A stretch of 64,000 bases of DNA from Astropecten irregularis (lineage: Eukaryota > Echinodermata > Asteroidea > Paxillosida > Astropectinidae). A program made the translations under genes and the position numbers. Shown here one piece after another: positions 11,050 to 26,000 of the stretch. Location of the stretch: the NCBI GenBank assembly GCA_963971285.1, contig OZ020262.1, positions 8,128,745-8,192,744 of the forward strand. The letters run 5' to 3'. Every line of letters starts with the position of its first letter. The first letter of the stretch is position 1. The notes below the pieces were generated by a model. That model was not told the origin of the DNA. It did not search any database and worked only from the letters and a program-made list of their open reading frames with translations.

Positions 11050-14000
11050 CTGTGACAAAGATAACACTTGTATTTTTAGAGCAAAGTTGTTTTTGCAATT
11101 CCAACAATTTCAAGATAATACAGAAATTAAGCTCCAAAACTACATGGAATTAATAGATTCGATTTAGTTTAAAGGTACAGTACAGGATCGGTTAATACTC
11201 AAAGAGAAATCTTCACAGATTGACGTATAACTTTCAGGGTATGGAGATGGTGTTGGTAGAAACATGCCGTTTAAATATTTTCCATCTGAAATGGTGCATT
11301 TATCTAAAATATGTCAAACAAAGACCAAAAACAGTTTTGATCTCGGGGTAAATCAAAACCATTTTTGATGTTTTATAAGAAAAATTTGTCGGTTTCTCGG
11401 TATTTTCTCGTGTCCGATTGAGCTTAAATTTGCACAGGTCTATCGTTTCATGTACATTTTGGATTAGGCAAAGTGTCCATGAGTGCTGTTCTGTGACCCG
11501 TTACCAATCATGTTTTATACCTTAAAAGTCAAAATTTAAAGCTTTCGCACTGTTACAGCTGAAAGAGCTTGAAATATTTAATACCTGAATGTTGTCTATC
11601 AGTATGCCATTGGATCGTCCCACTGATGAGATGGTTAGAGTGGACATATCTTCCTTGGCTGTGAAGTAGAACCTATGCTCATGCCACTTAATAGACCTTT
11701 GAGTCTGATCTAAGTGAGACTCTGCCAGTCCGTCGTATAGCTTAAAGACACGATTCAATCCCGGGGCTTCAAGGCGACCTTCTTGATTAACCAAAGGATT
11801 CTGGGAAGGTATCACGTGACTTGCAAAGATAATAACCAGGTAGTGTCTTCCGGGCGTTGTACTGAAGGTTTGAGAGATGGATCCGTGAAGAGACAAGAAG
11901 GAATATCCGTCCTTTGCAAATTTCTTTCCAGAGTTGACGACCTGGAATAGGCTGTTAGACCCTTCAACCCAAGGTAATGGTTTTATAATTGGTGCTGCAC
12001 TGGTAGCATTTACCGTTGATGGTGAATCAGTTATCATATTACTGTCATTATAAGTGGAAGGCATTGTAGATGACTGTACTGATGTATTTACAGCTATTGT
12101 TTCATTCCCATCAATTGAAGTTGAATTTTCAGCAGGGACTGTTGAAACTTCAAAATCTGTCCAGAAAACAAATGCAAAATTGAATTAAATGTTTGATGTT
12201 TTTGAAAACGTTCAAAAGTGAACAGAGAAAAATCGACAGGAGTGGGATTCAAACCGGCGACCTCCGGAATACCGTACAGGCGCTCTACCAACTGAAGCAT
12301 CCAGCCCTACGTTGGTGGTGTCCCCAATAGTCAATCATCCATGTTCGCTTGTCAGTCAGAAGCCAGGAAACCACGCACATACCGCTACATCCCAAGGATC
12401 ATTTCAAGGATATGCACAGCAATGCTGCAACCTGAGGAAACTGTACATGAGGGATCACTCAAAGATGATAGCCTACGGCTTAAAAATGATACAAAAAGGA
12501 CACTCGAACCCGCTCTAGTCAATTTTTCTTTGTTCACTTCCCAATGAGTTTAAATTCAGTCAGTTTCCCTTAGGGTTATTTGAGTTAATTTTTTTTTTAC
12601 AAGAATAGAGTTATTGCTTGGAGAATATCTTTAAAATTCAATCACCTGGGAATTCTGGTTCTGACAATTCTTCAAAGGATGGATTTTGGATCAAGTTCTC
12701 CCCAATCTGGATGTGTTCTAGAGGCTCAGGGGGAGTTGTGTCGACTATAAAGCCATCAGATGAGATGGTCTCAGATCGTAAGCCAGCTGCATCAATAGCT
12801 GTTATCTTAGAGTAGTAACGGAGACCTGGTGATGAAGAAAGCAACATATTTACTGTCATTACATGTGTCTGGCATAAACAGCAGACATCAATCTAGGTAT
12901 TGATATCATAAAAGACCAAACAGAGAGGTATCAATATGACCCCTAGCCACAACTTATTGATACAACAAGAGGTTAAGGAAAGAGAAAGATTAGTATAATC
13001 AGACTAGACAGTTCGATAAATATCTGGGACCTCATGGTAAGAGGATACTTTGTATTATTTTGCTACCTTCTGTAAGAGGTTCTTGTAGAGTCATAGATGA
13101 TGACACATGTATTCCAACATCAGCACAGGACATAATGCCAATATCTGTAGGATCCTGAGTCTGGCCTACACACCACTCATAACGGTCAATGTAAGATTCC
13201 AAATCTACAAATCCGTGCCACGAGGCAGTGATAAGAAGACTGGAGTTCTGATATTCAACGTCGTGAAGATCTGCCACGAGAGAACAAACAAGTGTTATCT
13301 GCATGAATGGTTGGAATTTAAGCATTCGGTTCGATTAATACAAATCTACTCATAATCAAATCAAATCCACAATTTTAAATAAGCATAGGGCATATGCATA
13401 GGGCGTCCCATGGATTGTTATTTTGCCGCGATTGGTTTGGTCGCGTGGCTGCCTGGCCATCGGGAGACGGAAGGATACGCGCTGCCGTTCGCACGCTCCA
13501 ACTGATTGATTGATTTATTTATTTATACATTCTCAGTAAGATGAAATCATTTTTTGTGATCTATGATTTGAATTTTATTGTCATACCTATCCCATCAAAC
13601 ACCAGTCCAGCATCTGGCTGCCTGGTGTCCATCACAAAACCGTCACTGCTTCTGAGCGTGTGCAAACCAGCTTTGTTAAATGCCCGCACGTTGGTATAGA
13701 AACGCAATCCATTCTGCAGGTCAAGATTTGTAAACTGTGTTGCAGAATAAGTAGCCATGAAGGTATGGTCAGCGTAACGACGAATGTCTTCACCTTAGAA
13801 AAACAAAAAATGAATTCTTACAATTATTGCATTTAACCATTATGGAAGATAAACAAAATTAAACCTGGGGCCAATTTCATGGTCCTGCTTTAATAGCACA
13901 AAGGTTTGCTAACCATGAAATGACTCTCTTAATAAAAAGAGGAAAAGTACAGGATTAACAACAAAAATAATTTTCACGTGTTGTGTATCACTTGCGATTG

Positions 14001-17000
14001 TTCTTTGGCTGTTGGATATCAAATGGAATTTTTAATGCCTGTTTGCTTTTTTTACCAAGACGTTTCTGTGCTTGACAGCTACATGAAAGTGGCCCCTGAA
14101 AGGTTATGAGCAACATTGGATGCAGTGCCAATCAAAAATAAGCATATATTCATTATAAGCAAGAATGACGCCTTGGTAAGCAGACTTTACAAACTATGTC
14201 CATTATAAGGAATTGGAACTTGTAACCTAATTCTCAAAGTGAAACATTTATCACTCTGCACATTTTAGAGCAAAACTCCACGGAACTATCCCATAGACTT
14301 GACTGATTATTAATTCAACAGAATGAGATGAGATGAGTTTTTTTTTTATTTAGGCCTACCTCCTGGGTAAGTGCTCAGAGACACCTGATAATGTGACATG
14401 TCATGATCTAGGAACACTCTCTGCCATGAGATGTACACTGTGTTAGGATCTGTCAAGTAATCGATATCTTTAGTGGAGTCTGCTCTTGCTAGATCCTTCA
14501 CCTGAGAGATAAAAATTAACAATCATTATAAAAAACTAACCAAAAAAACAGGATCTTCGTCCATTTCCAGTGCAACAAATACGTCAAAGAGATCAAGAAT
14601 TCCTTTTCCAATTTATTTTTGAAAGGGTGCGAAAGAAATCAAGAATCATTATTAAAAAAAAAACCAGGATCTTCGTCCATTTCCACTACAAAAAAATACG
14701 TCAAAGAGATCAAGAATTCCTTTTCCAATTTATTTTTAAAGGGCGCGTAAAACAGGGTGGCAGAACAGCACTCACACGTTGTCGAATCCAGCACCTAAAT
14801 ATAATGATAAACCTGTCAAAATGAGAGCTCAATCGGACATCGGAGTGCCGAAAAAAAAATTCAACTCAAGTTTTCTTATAAAAGATAAAGAAGGATTTTT
14901 TTTAACTTGCCAGGATTTTGATGTTTCGATTTACTCTTTCAGGAGAAAAACAGAATTTCAGACAGGAACAATTTTAAAATTTATTACCACTATCTTCATA
15001 TCCTGAAAGTTATACTTAATCTGTAGACATTTCTGTTTAGGTATGTTACCAATACTCTATACTGTGCCTAATTTAATCCTAGCAGAATCTTTCTCAAAAC
15101 CTTTAATCCATTCAGAAAGATCCAGACTGCTGGGATGCAACATTAGCCCTTCTAACTCTGTACATTTCTGGTCATATGGGGTTTGATAAGCAGTTTGCGG
15201 CAGTTTTATCACTGTTAGTGCCAATTTGACTTGTAGACTCTTACCTTGGATCCTTTGATTGTTGAAATTCTTGGATGTGTAATATCAGGAATTACTCCAT
15301 CCGATTTGAATATGGCGTATGTATTACTATCATACCAGGCACGTAGGAATATGTGATATCTGATTCCTGCTCTCAGCTTACGCCCTGGAAGAGAAATAAA
15401 TAAATGATTCATAAATAATTATATCAAACAGCACTCGATTGAAATCAATTAATTATTACACGAGGTGTTAAAAAGATAATTTCACCTTTCTCCAGCATGA
15501 TGATGGTGTGATTATCTTGTCCAACATCAAACCATACTCTCTCCGTAGCTTGATCAAAGACACCAACAGGTGCAATAGCTGAAGATGAATCATCACCGAT
15601 ACTCCACTCATACCTGTTCAATAGACAGTAAAAACAATATAATACTACAATGTGGCCAATGTTTCAAACTAACCTGTCCATTATTTTACAATTTGAGTAT
15701 GTGTCATATTGATACTGATCATTGATACTCACCACTTGATACCCAGCCCTTTCTGCTCTGTCACCCTCCATACTGCAGCCAGCATGTACTGAGTAGATGT
15801 ATGATTGATATCAATCACTGTATCGATATCATCAAACATCAGGTCCTTAATGTCCAGAACTTCTACCTCTGTGTTGGCATTATCTACAAAGAGGACGTTT
15901 GTAGATTAGCTGGATGATGGATCTATTTAGAAGGCTTACATAGAGATACATAAGTTAATGAAGTAATATTACTTACTGTTTGTTACATCATTACATGGGC
16001 CAATTGTTGTCGTACAAACTCTGTCAAGAGGTGAACATGCGCAGTGGCCCTGACATGTTGTAGGCGGGCAGCGTCGTAACAGGACAAGAGCGCCCTCTTT
16101 GGATGAGGTAGAAGAAGCTTCAAACGTGGAATGATGGCGACCACTTGGTATCCCAACCTGAGAGGAGAACGAATAACATCTCAACAAAATAAAGAAAGTT
16201 GGAAACTATGAAGGAATTTTTTTTATTTGATGCTAATTTTTTAATGTCATATTTGGAAACCAAACATAATTAATTTGCTCTACTCACCCCATTTACAGCC
16301 CAAATGGAGACGTAGAGATAAGGGTGGGTAAGGTCTGTTATACTGCCCTCTAGTGGCACAATAGCCGTCTGTATGATGCCTTCATCAAATGACGTACCAT
16401 CATTACTGTAGTCTATACGGACTGATCCATTCTGCAAGAGGGTCAAAGTTAGTGTTTGTGAAAAAAAATAGTACACTTGAAGAAATTCCATAATTTGGCT
16501 TGCTGTTCTCCGAAGTGAAATCAAAAAGAGCCTCAGTCTGCTGCCGCCAACGTCTCAAAAGTCTCCCATTGAAGTGAATACATACCGGAGTGAGCTCTGT
16601 GCCTCCATACGTACTTCCAACAGACAAAAGGTAGTGATGAATACCAGAATGTACATCGGCAAATCCCAACCAGGCTAAAGCTAATGAACTACCAGTAGTA
16701 TCATCTTCCAACCATGTCATCCAGGCAGTATGATACCGAGCTGGTGGGTTAGGGCTTCCGGTCTAGAGATCAAAATACCAAAAAATAATAACGACAGCAA
16801 AATGAAACTTGATAGACTGATAAATTCTCAACCAGAATCCTGCCACAAGGTTGCACTGATATCACTCACAGAATACTGGTGCATATTGAGTAAATGCATT
16901 CCGTGTGATGTTAGAATCGATGATGTTAAAAGGCTACATGTCTATATTTCTTGTATAGAGAGAAATACACATACCGTAGCAATACTCTGTTCTGTTGCGG

Positions 17001-20000
17001 TGTCAATGCTTGGTTCAGTTGGAGTGATCCAGACAATTTGATGGCGCTGTAGATTTGCAGCGCTCTCGGTATCAATAGCAAATGTTCCGATTGATGGTGG
17101 ACTCCCATCAACCTGAATAAGTCAAACATGAAAACATTATCATTCTCAATACATGCTTAAACACAATGGATATGAAATGATAGTTTAGTGCTAGTAAATC
17201 AGTGGATTTCTTACCAATAATGGGTCTGCCTTGGATTCTGCGCAAAGTCCGGCAAAATTACAGGCTGCCACAGTAACAACATAACGACTGCCTTCATGTA
17301 AAGTCAGATTAGTGAATGTGTGGTCGATTTCACTGCCAGATATCTGTTCAAATAACAAATTATAATGATGAATATATGTATAATTAATTCAACAACATTC
17401 TAGCAAGCTACAAAGAACCACACTCTCATCAACAGATCGACCAAGCATGCTTTGCTTATTTCCCCTTCATACCTTGATTGGTAAGATGTTGACATCTCCA
17501 TTATAATGTGCGAGTACAGACACATACTGGTCTTTAATTCCACTCTCTTGATCACTGAACAGCCAGGAAAAGTGGAGCACATCACAAAGAACCTTCAGAG
17601 AGGAATACAGCACAAGCTGAAAATTAAACTTCATTGCTGTTATGTGAATGAACCATTATAACTCTGAAGCAAAGGGGTTTTTCGAAACGGATGGATTGGG
17701 CACAGGCTTCGGATACGCTGGTTTCAGTCCGAGCTTGAGCATGTCGTTTCGAATGACGCATTGAAGTGACTGGTACCAGCGAATCCGAAGCCTAAGCCCA
17801 ATCCACTCGTTTCGAAAACCCCCATAGATCTCTTTGTCATTTCCCACGGTGCTAAAAATTTTCGACAATAGCACGTTCCATTACTTCTGTAGCATGTTCT
17901 AAAATTATTAGAATGGTCTTGGCTTCAGTAACAGTATCTGCTGGATTCCATCTTAGAGAGGAACATGATGAGGTTTAATATATATAGATGGCTTGGTCAT
18001 GCAAGACGAATGGATGACACCCGCCTGCCAAAGAACATCTTCTACAGTGAACTGGCCTCTTGAACAAGGGCTGTTGGAAGACCTGTCCTTCGCTTTAAAG
18101 ATGTATGTAAGCGTGATATGAAGACAAGTGACATCAACCCATCAAACTTGAAAGCGATCTTCCGCTGACCGAGAGGGCGTGGACCGGAGCGCATGAAACG
18201 TGTGAGGCGGTGGGAGGAAAGGCGTGATCGTAAAAATCGAATAGTTTGAGCGCAAATAACCTATTGTCTTTTGAGACAAATATATGCCATAGTGTAGTGT
18301 AGTATACCAATGTGCAATTACTGTTTATTTACCTGAGTATTGTTGACCACCATCCCTATAGTCTGATCAACAACGGGTGGATTGACAATTACAGGTGGAC
18401 TAGAATCCACACGGAATCCATTAGATGTAGCTTCACTCCACAAGCCCATCCAGTTATATGCACGGACAGTTATAAAGACATCAGTACCAAGAGGCATGAG
18501 GTCAGGTTCAGGTAGGAATGTCATAGCATCTTCAGATAGTTCAATACGTGTAGAGGACAAGATATCATCGGCACCAGGTTGCATACCAGCACGCCATTCA
18601 TAGTGGGACAAGCTTGAATGAGGATCATGGAATCCCCACCAATGAGCTGATAATTCCATCCTGAACATCACGATTCAAAACAAAGAGTGGAAAACTATTA
18701 ATCATAAACCCAAATTAAAATGTTTTATAATGCTAGAATACTCTTAACATTTCTTGTTGGTTAAAAAGAAGTATGCCCTTATTTTACTTAAAATGTTTTG
18801 TTGACATCAAAGCAGAGCTAATAAATGACATCACCATTGATAGGAGATTGTTACAAGGACATTCAGTTCCAGATCCTATCCAAGAGCAAACCAGTTTACA
18901 ACCAAGGTTAAACTAACCTTAATGATTGGAAGCTGATATCACCTGCACCAGGGCTACCATCATACACATGACCAGGCACTGGGGGAAAATCATCAACCAT
19001 GACCCCATCAGATGTCACTGAGGTACACAGGTCAGCTGCATTACAGGCCACAACTGTCACATAGTACGTCAAGCCAGGCACAAGACGCAGATTCATGGCA
19101 ACAGCATCTAATGGAGAATCATGTGAAAACTGATTAAATGGAGGAAATGATGAAAATAATGCTCTAATTCCTGTGAAAGTATTAGAGGAAGCCATTTTAA
19201 AATACCGAAGTATATATAGACTTACTTGTATCCAATCCGACCTGCTGTTGTGGTATTACATCATCACAGCCTTTACATATTCCAGCCATCCAAGAATAAC
19301 CAACGAGGGTGCTATGTGGATCATGAAACCCTTCCCAGAATGCACCGAGAGATGTCCTGTCATCTTGGAAGTCACGGTCTCTGTGATTGGCCGGTGCGGT
19401 TGATGGATCGCCATCAAGGACATGACCAGCCAATGGGGGGCTAGCATCAACCGTAAATGCCCCAAAGCTCTTCAATGTGATTAGTCCAACCGTGTTGACG
19501 GCCTGCAAAATAAAACACATTAGCATGAACCCTTCACCATTATATACACAATTAGATTCCCAATTTGAGGTGAAAACAATTAACTGGTTTTCAAGGACTA
19601 AATAAATGTCCATTTTGCAACAATGACTGGAAGACTCTATGTCAGTGAGAACCAGTAGTATAGACACATCCTCAGACTTGGGGGTTGATCTTGTAGCTGG
19701 GTCGTGCTTCCATATACGTTTGTGCACAAAATAATTTTATATATATATGAAAAGTGAAAACCTGGGGAGTTGTAACCCCCTATCACCCACAACGTGATCT
19801 ACGCCCATGGTGAGAACGCTTAAAACTCACATTATAACGTACACAATTTTAATTCACTTCAAATTAAATTCGAACACAGCCTTATGCTGCAAAAAGGGGC
19901 ATATCCATGGGCGTACCTTCACAGTGATAAAATAGGAGTGACCTTCCTGGAGGGTCAAAGGTCGTGATGGATCACTGACCCCTGACTCTGAGTCTTCTCT

Positions 20001-23000
20001 AGTGAATGGCATGATATCAGCATGACCAGCTAATGATCCAACAGCCCACTCATAATATACAATGCCACTCTCTTCATCAAAGAAAACATTCTCCCAACTG
20101 CAACAATCAAGAACAGGCAAAGACAGATTTACAGTAATAATAATGCACTCTGATGTGGATGAACAATCGATCCATTAATTGTTGACAAAACAGTAGGCCT
20201 ACATGAAAAGGTAAAATTAAGTTCCTCTGAAATGTTACATGTTTGGCGCAATACCTCGCGGAGACTGAAGATGTAGATTGGAGAAAACTACCCCTGCCCC
20301 CGATGTCCAAAGTTTGACTGGAACTAATAACTGGAGGTGAGTAATCAATGGTGATTGACTCCGACATCGCTACAGCAGACAGACCAACAAAGTCAGTTGC
20401 TGTTTGGGTAAAAAAAAAAGGGAAAAGAAATATCATGTCAATTTATGAACCAAACAGAGTCTATGAAAATGAACATCAGACTTGTTATGAAACGAGATGG
20501 CTTAATTACCTCTGATAGTTGCATAGTAAATGTGTCCATTCTGTAGTCTCAGGTTATGTGCAATGACATTATTGGTGATACCAATACCAGTGAATTCCCT
20601 CACATCACTTCCACCTCGCATAGAACCTGAAACAAACCAATTTTTGTTTTTTCAAAAAATAAGTAGCTACAGTAACACAACTGCGATGAAATGTCTCCCT
20701 CTCCAACAAACCAATTCTACTGACAATAAGACAAAATGTTGTCATTGCCTGAAATTGTTGTCTTTTTTTAAATGTGTTATTATTAATACATCAAATGATA
20801 CAATTCAAATCAAGGTCTTCAATGTTTATGAATTGTAAATGCACTATGAAATATTACACATATAAATCCAATGATAAATTTTAAAAGGCTGCAGAATGAC
20901 GGCAGAAAAAAAAGAAGTTTTTTTGTGTGGAAATTAACTCACCGATTGCATACTCGTAGTACTTAATCCCTGAATGGTGCCGTGCTAAACCGTGTTCCTC
21001 AACATCCACAAATGACCTCCAGTGAATTACTAGTTCCGACTTTGAACTCTGACAACAAAATATAACAAAGCATCAATTATAGTAAAAAAGAAACACATTT
21101 ATCAGGACAGAAATCCGATTTAGAATGTGGCACAATTGAGAGTATGAATGTTGCCCAGACAAAAAATGCTAATGTATTTTCATGGGAAATTACTGATGGA
21201 CTGTTCGCAACTTACTTGGTATACTTCATTTTGATCCCAACCAATCCACACAACACCAGTGGTCGGTGGGGTCGTATCTATGACAACACCATCACTACAA
21301 CTGGACACAGAGGGCAGTGTTTCAGTCCAAACTTCATGTTCCAATTTCACTTCATCAGCATGGATACAAACACGATAAATTTTCCCATGTACAAGAGTTA
21401 GACCAAATATATTGACAAACTCTTTATCTGTAGAAAGAAAGAACAATCTTTTACCGGTATTCTTAAAGGTAAAATCATTTTAGTTTTTGTCAAAGAAATG
21501 CAGATTCATGGGCAAAAATATCACATAATTTAAAATACAGAAACACTTTATCTGTGCAATTTGCAGTCCCATACGGTGCACTTTTTTTGTGCTCTCACCG
21601 ATATTTTTGATCTTATAAAAATCACAAAATGTCTGGTTAGATGCACCATTTTAGGAGGAAACCAAAGTATGATATTCTACCTTTCATACCATCACAATTC
21701 AGTTAATTGACAAAGATCTAACCTTTTGTTACCACTGTTTGTTCCTTGGTGTTTAGGTCATGTTTGCTGATAGTTCATTATTTAAGTTTTTGCTTAAACT
21801 CTGGTTTAATAGTGCAGCTCTAATTACCTGTATCCCCACATGATTTCGCCATGGGGTGATCACATGGATAACGTAGACCATGATCTAAATTTCCATATTC
21901 TGTAGATCCAGTATCTTCAATGACTGCCCAGGTATACGACTTATGGCGTAGAGTTGGCCATACAGCTGATAATGTAGTAGTGGAAGACGCATAATTCTTA
22001 TCAGGTAGAACCCAAGCTGCATTCTGTTCCAAACTCACATCTGTTGTTTCAAGAAAATACACGGAAAACAGAAGAAACAGGGAGACAAAAAACGACTTTG
22101 AGGATGAAATTATTTTCCTTGTTGTGCGCAGACATTGTGCATTGTTGATCAAAAGTGCCTGCCAAAGTGGTTATTGATAAGAACAAAACGTTGGCGTCTT
22201 TTTGCATCATAAGAGTGCATATGCCAAGCTACTGACTAGGACTCAATAAGTACAAGTCAGTGTCATTGTGCAAGTATAAAGAGGGAGTTTACAATACATA
22301 ATACTTACAATCTGCATCAATAACAAGATGAGGGACGACCAAGGTAACATCATCACAGTCAACAATCTCAGTGCTTCCAACAGATGACAAGCCAGCTTTA
22401 TTATAACCTCTCAGTGATAGACGAAGGCAGGAATCGTGGTCTAAATATCCACTGTATGATGCAGTGAAGCGAAACTAGAAACGAAAGTAAACCCAGCAAG
22501 GATTACTGTCTATTTACGTGTAAAGACATAACAAATTGCATGCCTTTTTATCAGGAGATGACTATGGATTGTCTTCTCTTGCCACTCTGATCACATCCAT
22601 GATTATGGGTGCATTCGATTAGCTCACACGGGTCATCCCTTACTGGGAATGGTCGAGTTTCACTGCACAAAACAAGCTAGAGAATGGGGACTAGGTTGAC
22701 TGGTGTCGACCCGGGGGAGCTAAACGAATGCACCCAATATGTCACTTACCACATCTCCAGTCATTATCAGATCTCCAATCCTTGTCCACTGACTCAACAC
22801 GGCTCCATCTACACTATCCTCAGCAATATTCCACTCATAGAAATCCATCAATTCTTGCGGGTTGTCATGGCGGACGTAGTCATGTGCAAACGGTTGAAAG
22901 ATGACAGAAAGCTCCGTCCTGCCCTGGAGAGTTTCTGTGTTACTGACCGTGATCGTACCAACCTCGGGAGGTTTGGATAATACCCAAAATCCATCAGTAA

Positions 23001-26000
23001 CAATCGGCTTGAAGCAAACATCAACATGGCAGAAACGAAGCTGCCATAAGGATACAAATTTAATACACAAAATATTAATCCAACAAATTACTAGAGCTTG
23101 CTTGATTAACACAATTTAGTAAAATAATTTTGCAGAATGCTATTGTAGTATCCAATTCTCGTTAATTTACCTTAGATCTGTAATGAGCACCAGGGAACAA
23201 TCCTGTACCGGCTTCTACATGCTGAAAGGCCATGCCAAGATCTTGAGAATCAATCAAAGTAATCCATCTCATTTCACCATCTTCTGCAGAATCAGAATCA
23301 AAAAGCAGAAGTTTGAAAGAAGTGCCCTCGACTAAACATAGAGGGAAAGTCTTCATAAAGAGGATTGCGATTGAAGACCGGTTCATTTCTCTTACCTTCT
23401 ATCTCCTGTTCAACTGCCCAGGAAACGTGAGTCACAAAAGGCTGTAGCTCCTCAGGAATGGTCCATCGAGCAGAGATGTCTGAAGTTGAAGGCTGGTATG
23501 TGATGTCATCCTCACAGGGCTCATACTGAGCTAATGAGTGATGGGATAATCCTGATGATACTGCAAGAAAGAAAGCATTGAAGGTTGATTGGAATCAGAA
23601 GACTGTCGTAAATGAAGCGATGGCAAGACTGTTCTGGGTTGTTCTGGGTAAAACAAAAAGGTGAGACTTACTGTTTTTTGGATCACATCCAAGTCCATCT
23701 TTGACTGTTGCCTGCTCCAATATCTGACCCTCCCGAATAACTTTGACTCCATCTGAAGCTACTACCACACTACCGGCATTAGAATTGGCACGTACTGTCA
23801 CATAGTAGGTCTGATGAGTGAGAATAAAGAAGGATAGAATCGATTGCAACTGCAAACACAAACCACATTTCATTCAAACAACAAATGAAAGGGTTCGGGA
23901 GTCGGGGAAAAGCAAACTAAGGAACAGGTAACATAACTATATCAAACATAACTATAATCCATACTTATAACAAAACAAAATACTTAAACAAAAATCACAA
24001 TCAAACTTTGAATGTCTCATGATGAACTTACCCTGAGTGGTGTAAGGTCCAATCTTTCCAGACGATGATATGTCATGTTACCAACATCAATGAAACCATG
24101 GCTGACATCCGAGGAACCTTTCCCCTCTGTTCCAACAGCAATCTCATAAGTAACGTCAAGATGAGGATGTTCAAAACCAAACCAGCGAGCAGAGATGCTT
24201 GTGGTGTTCATCTGAACATCAATGTCTTTGGCAGTCTTCAGGAAACAAAAGTCCATACTTGCTTATTTTAATATCAAAATAATCAAAATTAATTAGATGA
24301 AGAAATGAACCACAAACAGACCCCTATAACTTGCTTTTTTATTTATTTAAATCTTATTGGTTGGAATAAAAACAGTCACGTGTCAATCAAAACATTCCAT
24401 CGACTTGACAACCACTTTGATGAAATTAAGCATTCCTGCAAACTTTCCAGTCACAAACAGTACACCCATTACTGATTTGTATGCTCAACACATGCAGCAT
24501 TGAGCATTAATTGCGTAATAATGTGACATTTTCGCAAAAGCTGCGATTTTCTTTCTTTGCTTTACACTGATGGCTTCCCAGATTTTCTGTGACCTAGTTG
24601 GGCAAAAACTTGAGTTGTGACTTCACAAGGGTCTGTAGCCTAGGGACTTGTAAACACGAATACATACACCCATACATACCCCAATGTCAACGATGCCTTC
24701 CTCCCCTGGGGGTGCAACATCCAATACAACACCCAGAGATGGCAGCTGCACAATGTGTCGATAGACAGAGGATGTCCCTATGGTTGATAGTCCAGCTCCA
24801 TTCAAAGCTCTAACAGACACATAATACTCATGATCACCATGCAGATACCAGTCTAGACTACCAAATGAGAACGCAGCACAATATGCTTTGGCTGAACAGG
24901 GTCCAGTTTTGTAGAGCCCCTCCGACTGAAAAGCGAGAGTTTCTGTGCCTCCTGGGGTACTTCCTGGATCATATAAAAAACAATCATCAAACACGTAATT
25001 GTCATATAATTCAGTATTCAGGAAATCATTTTCAGTGTAGAACTAAGAACACTACTCACAACAATAATATTTAAGAATAGACTTACCAATGCCTACTTGG
25101 AACCTAGGAATTGTTTACTATCCCTATTCAGCTAGAAATCAGTCAACCTCAACAGCCATTGACCCGCAGACCAAGGTTTATGAGACTCACCGATGCCTAC
25201 TTGGTATCTAAGACCAGTACCTTCATCATCTATGAAGCTTCTATCTCCCCATTCAGCTATCAGGTAGTCATTCTAAACAGTTATAGATCTAGTAACACCC
25301 AAGTCATACCTCTAGGTTTATGAGAATCACCGATGCCTACTTGATATATAAGACCAGTATCTTCATCATCTATGAAGCCTCTATCTCCCCATTCAGCTAC
25401 CAGGTAGTCATCCTAAACAGCCTCTAGAACTAGGAACACCTTAGTAATACCTCTAGGTTTTTGAGACTCACCGATGCCTACTTGGTATCTAAGACCAGTA
25501 TCTTCATCATCTATGAAGCCTCTTTCTCCCCTTTCAGCTATCAAGTAGTCATTCTAAACAGCTTCTAGAACTAGGAACACCCTAGTAATTAGTAATACGT
25601 CTAGATTTATGAGACTCACCGATGCCTACTTGGTATCTAAGACCAGTATCTTCATCATCTTTGAAGCTTCTATCTCCCCATTCAGCTATCAGGTAGTCAT
25701 CCTCTACATGGACAGTGACTTGTCCAACAAACAGGGGTGGGCTGGTGTCCACTATGAATGGCCCAACGACCTTCAAAAGGGAAAGGTTTAGGTTATTATA
25801 CATAATTTCGTATGCCGTATTTCCTTAATGTATACTATTATGAACTCTCTGTATGAAGTTTGTATGTCTCTGTATGTGTTTTTGTCAAATGTTTGTTTTA
25901 TATGGATTCTTGACCTTGAAGAATACACAGTCAAAATATTGACATACCTTTGTAGTTGATAACTGAGCTTTGTTCACAGCCTTTACAACAAGATATAACA

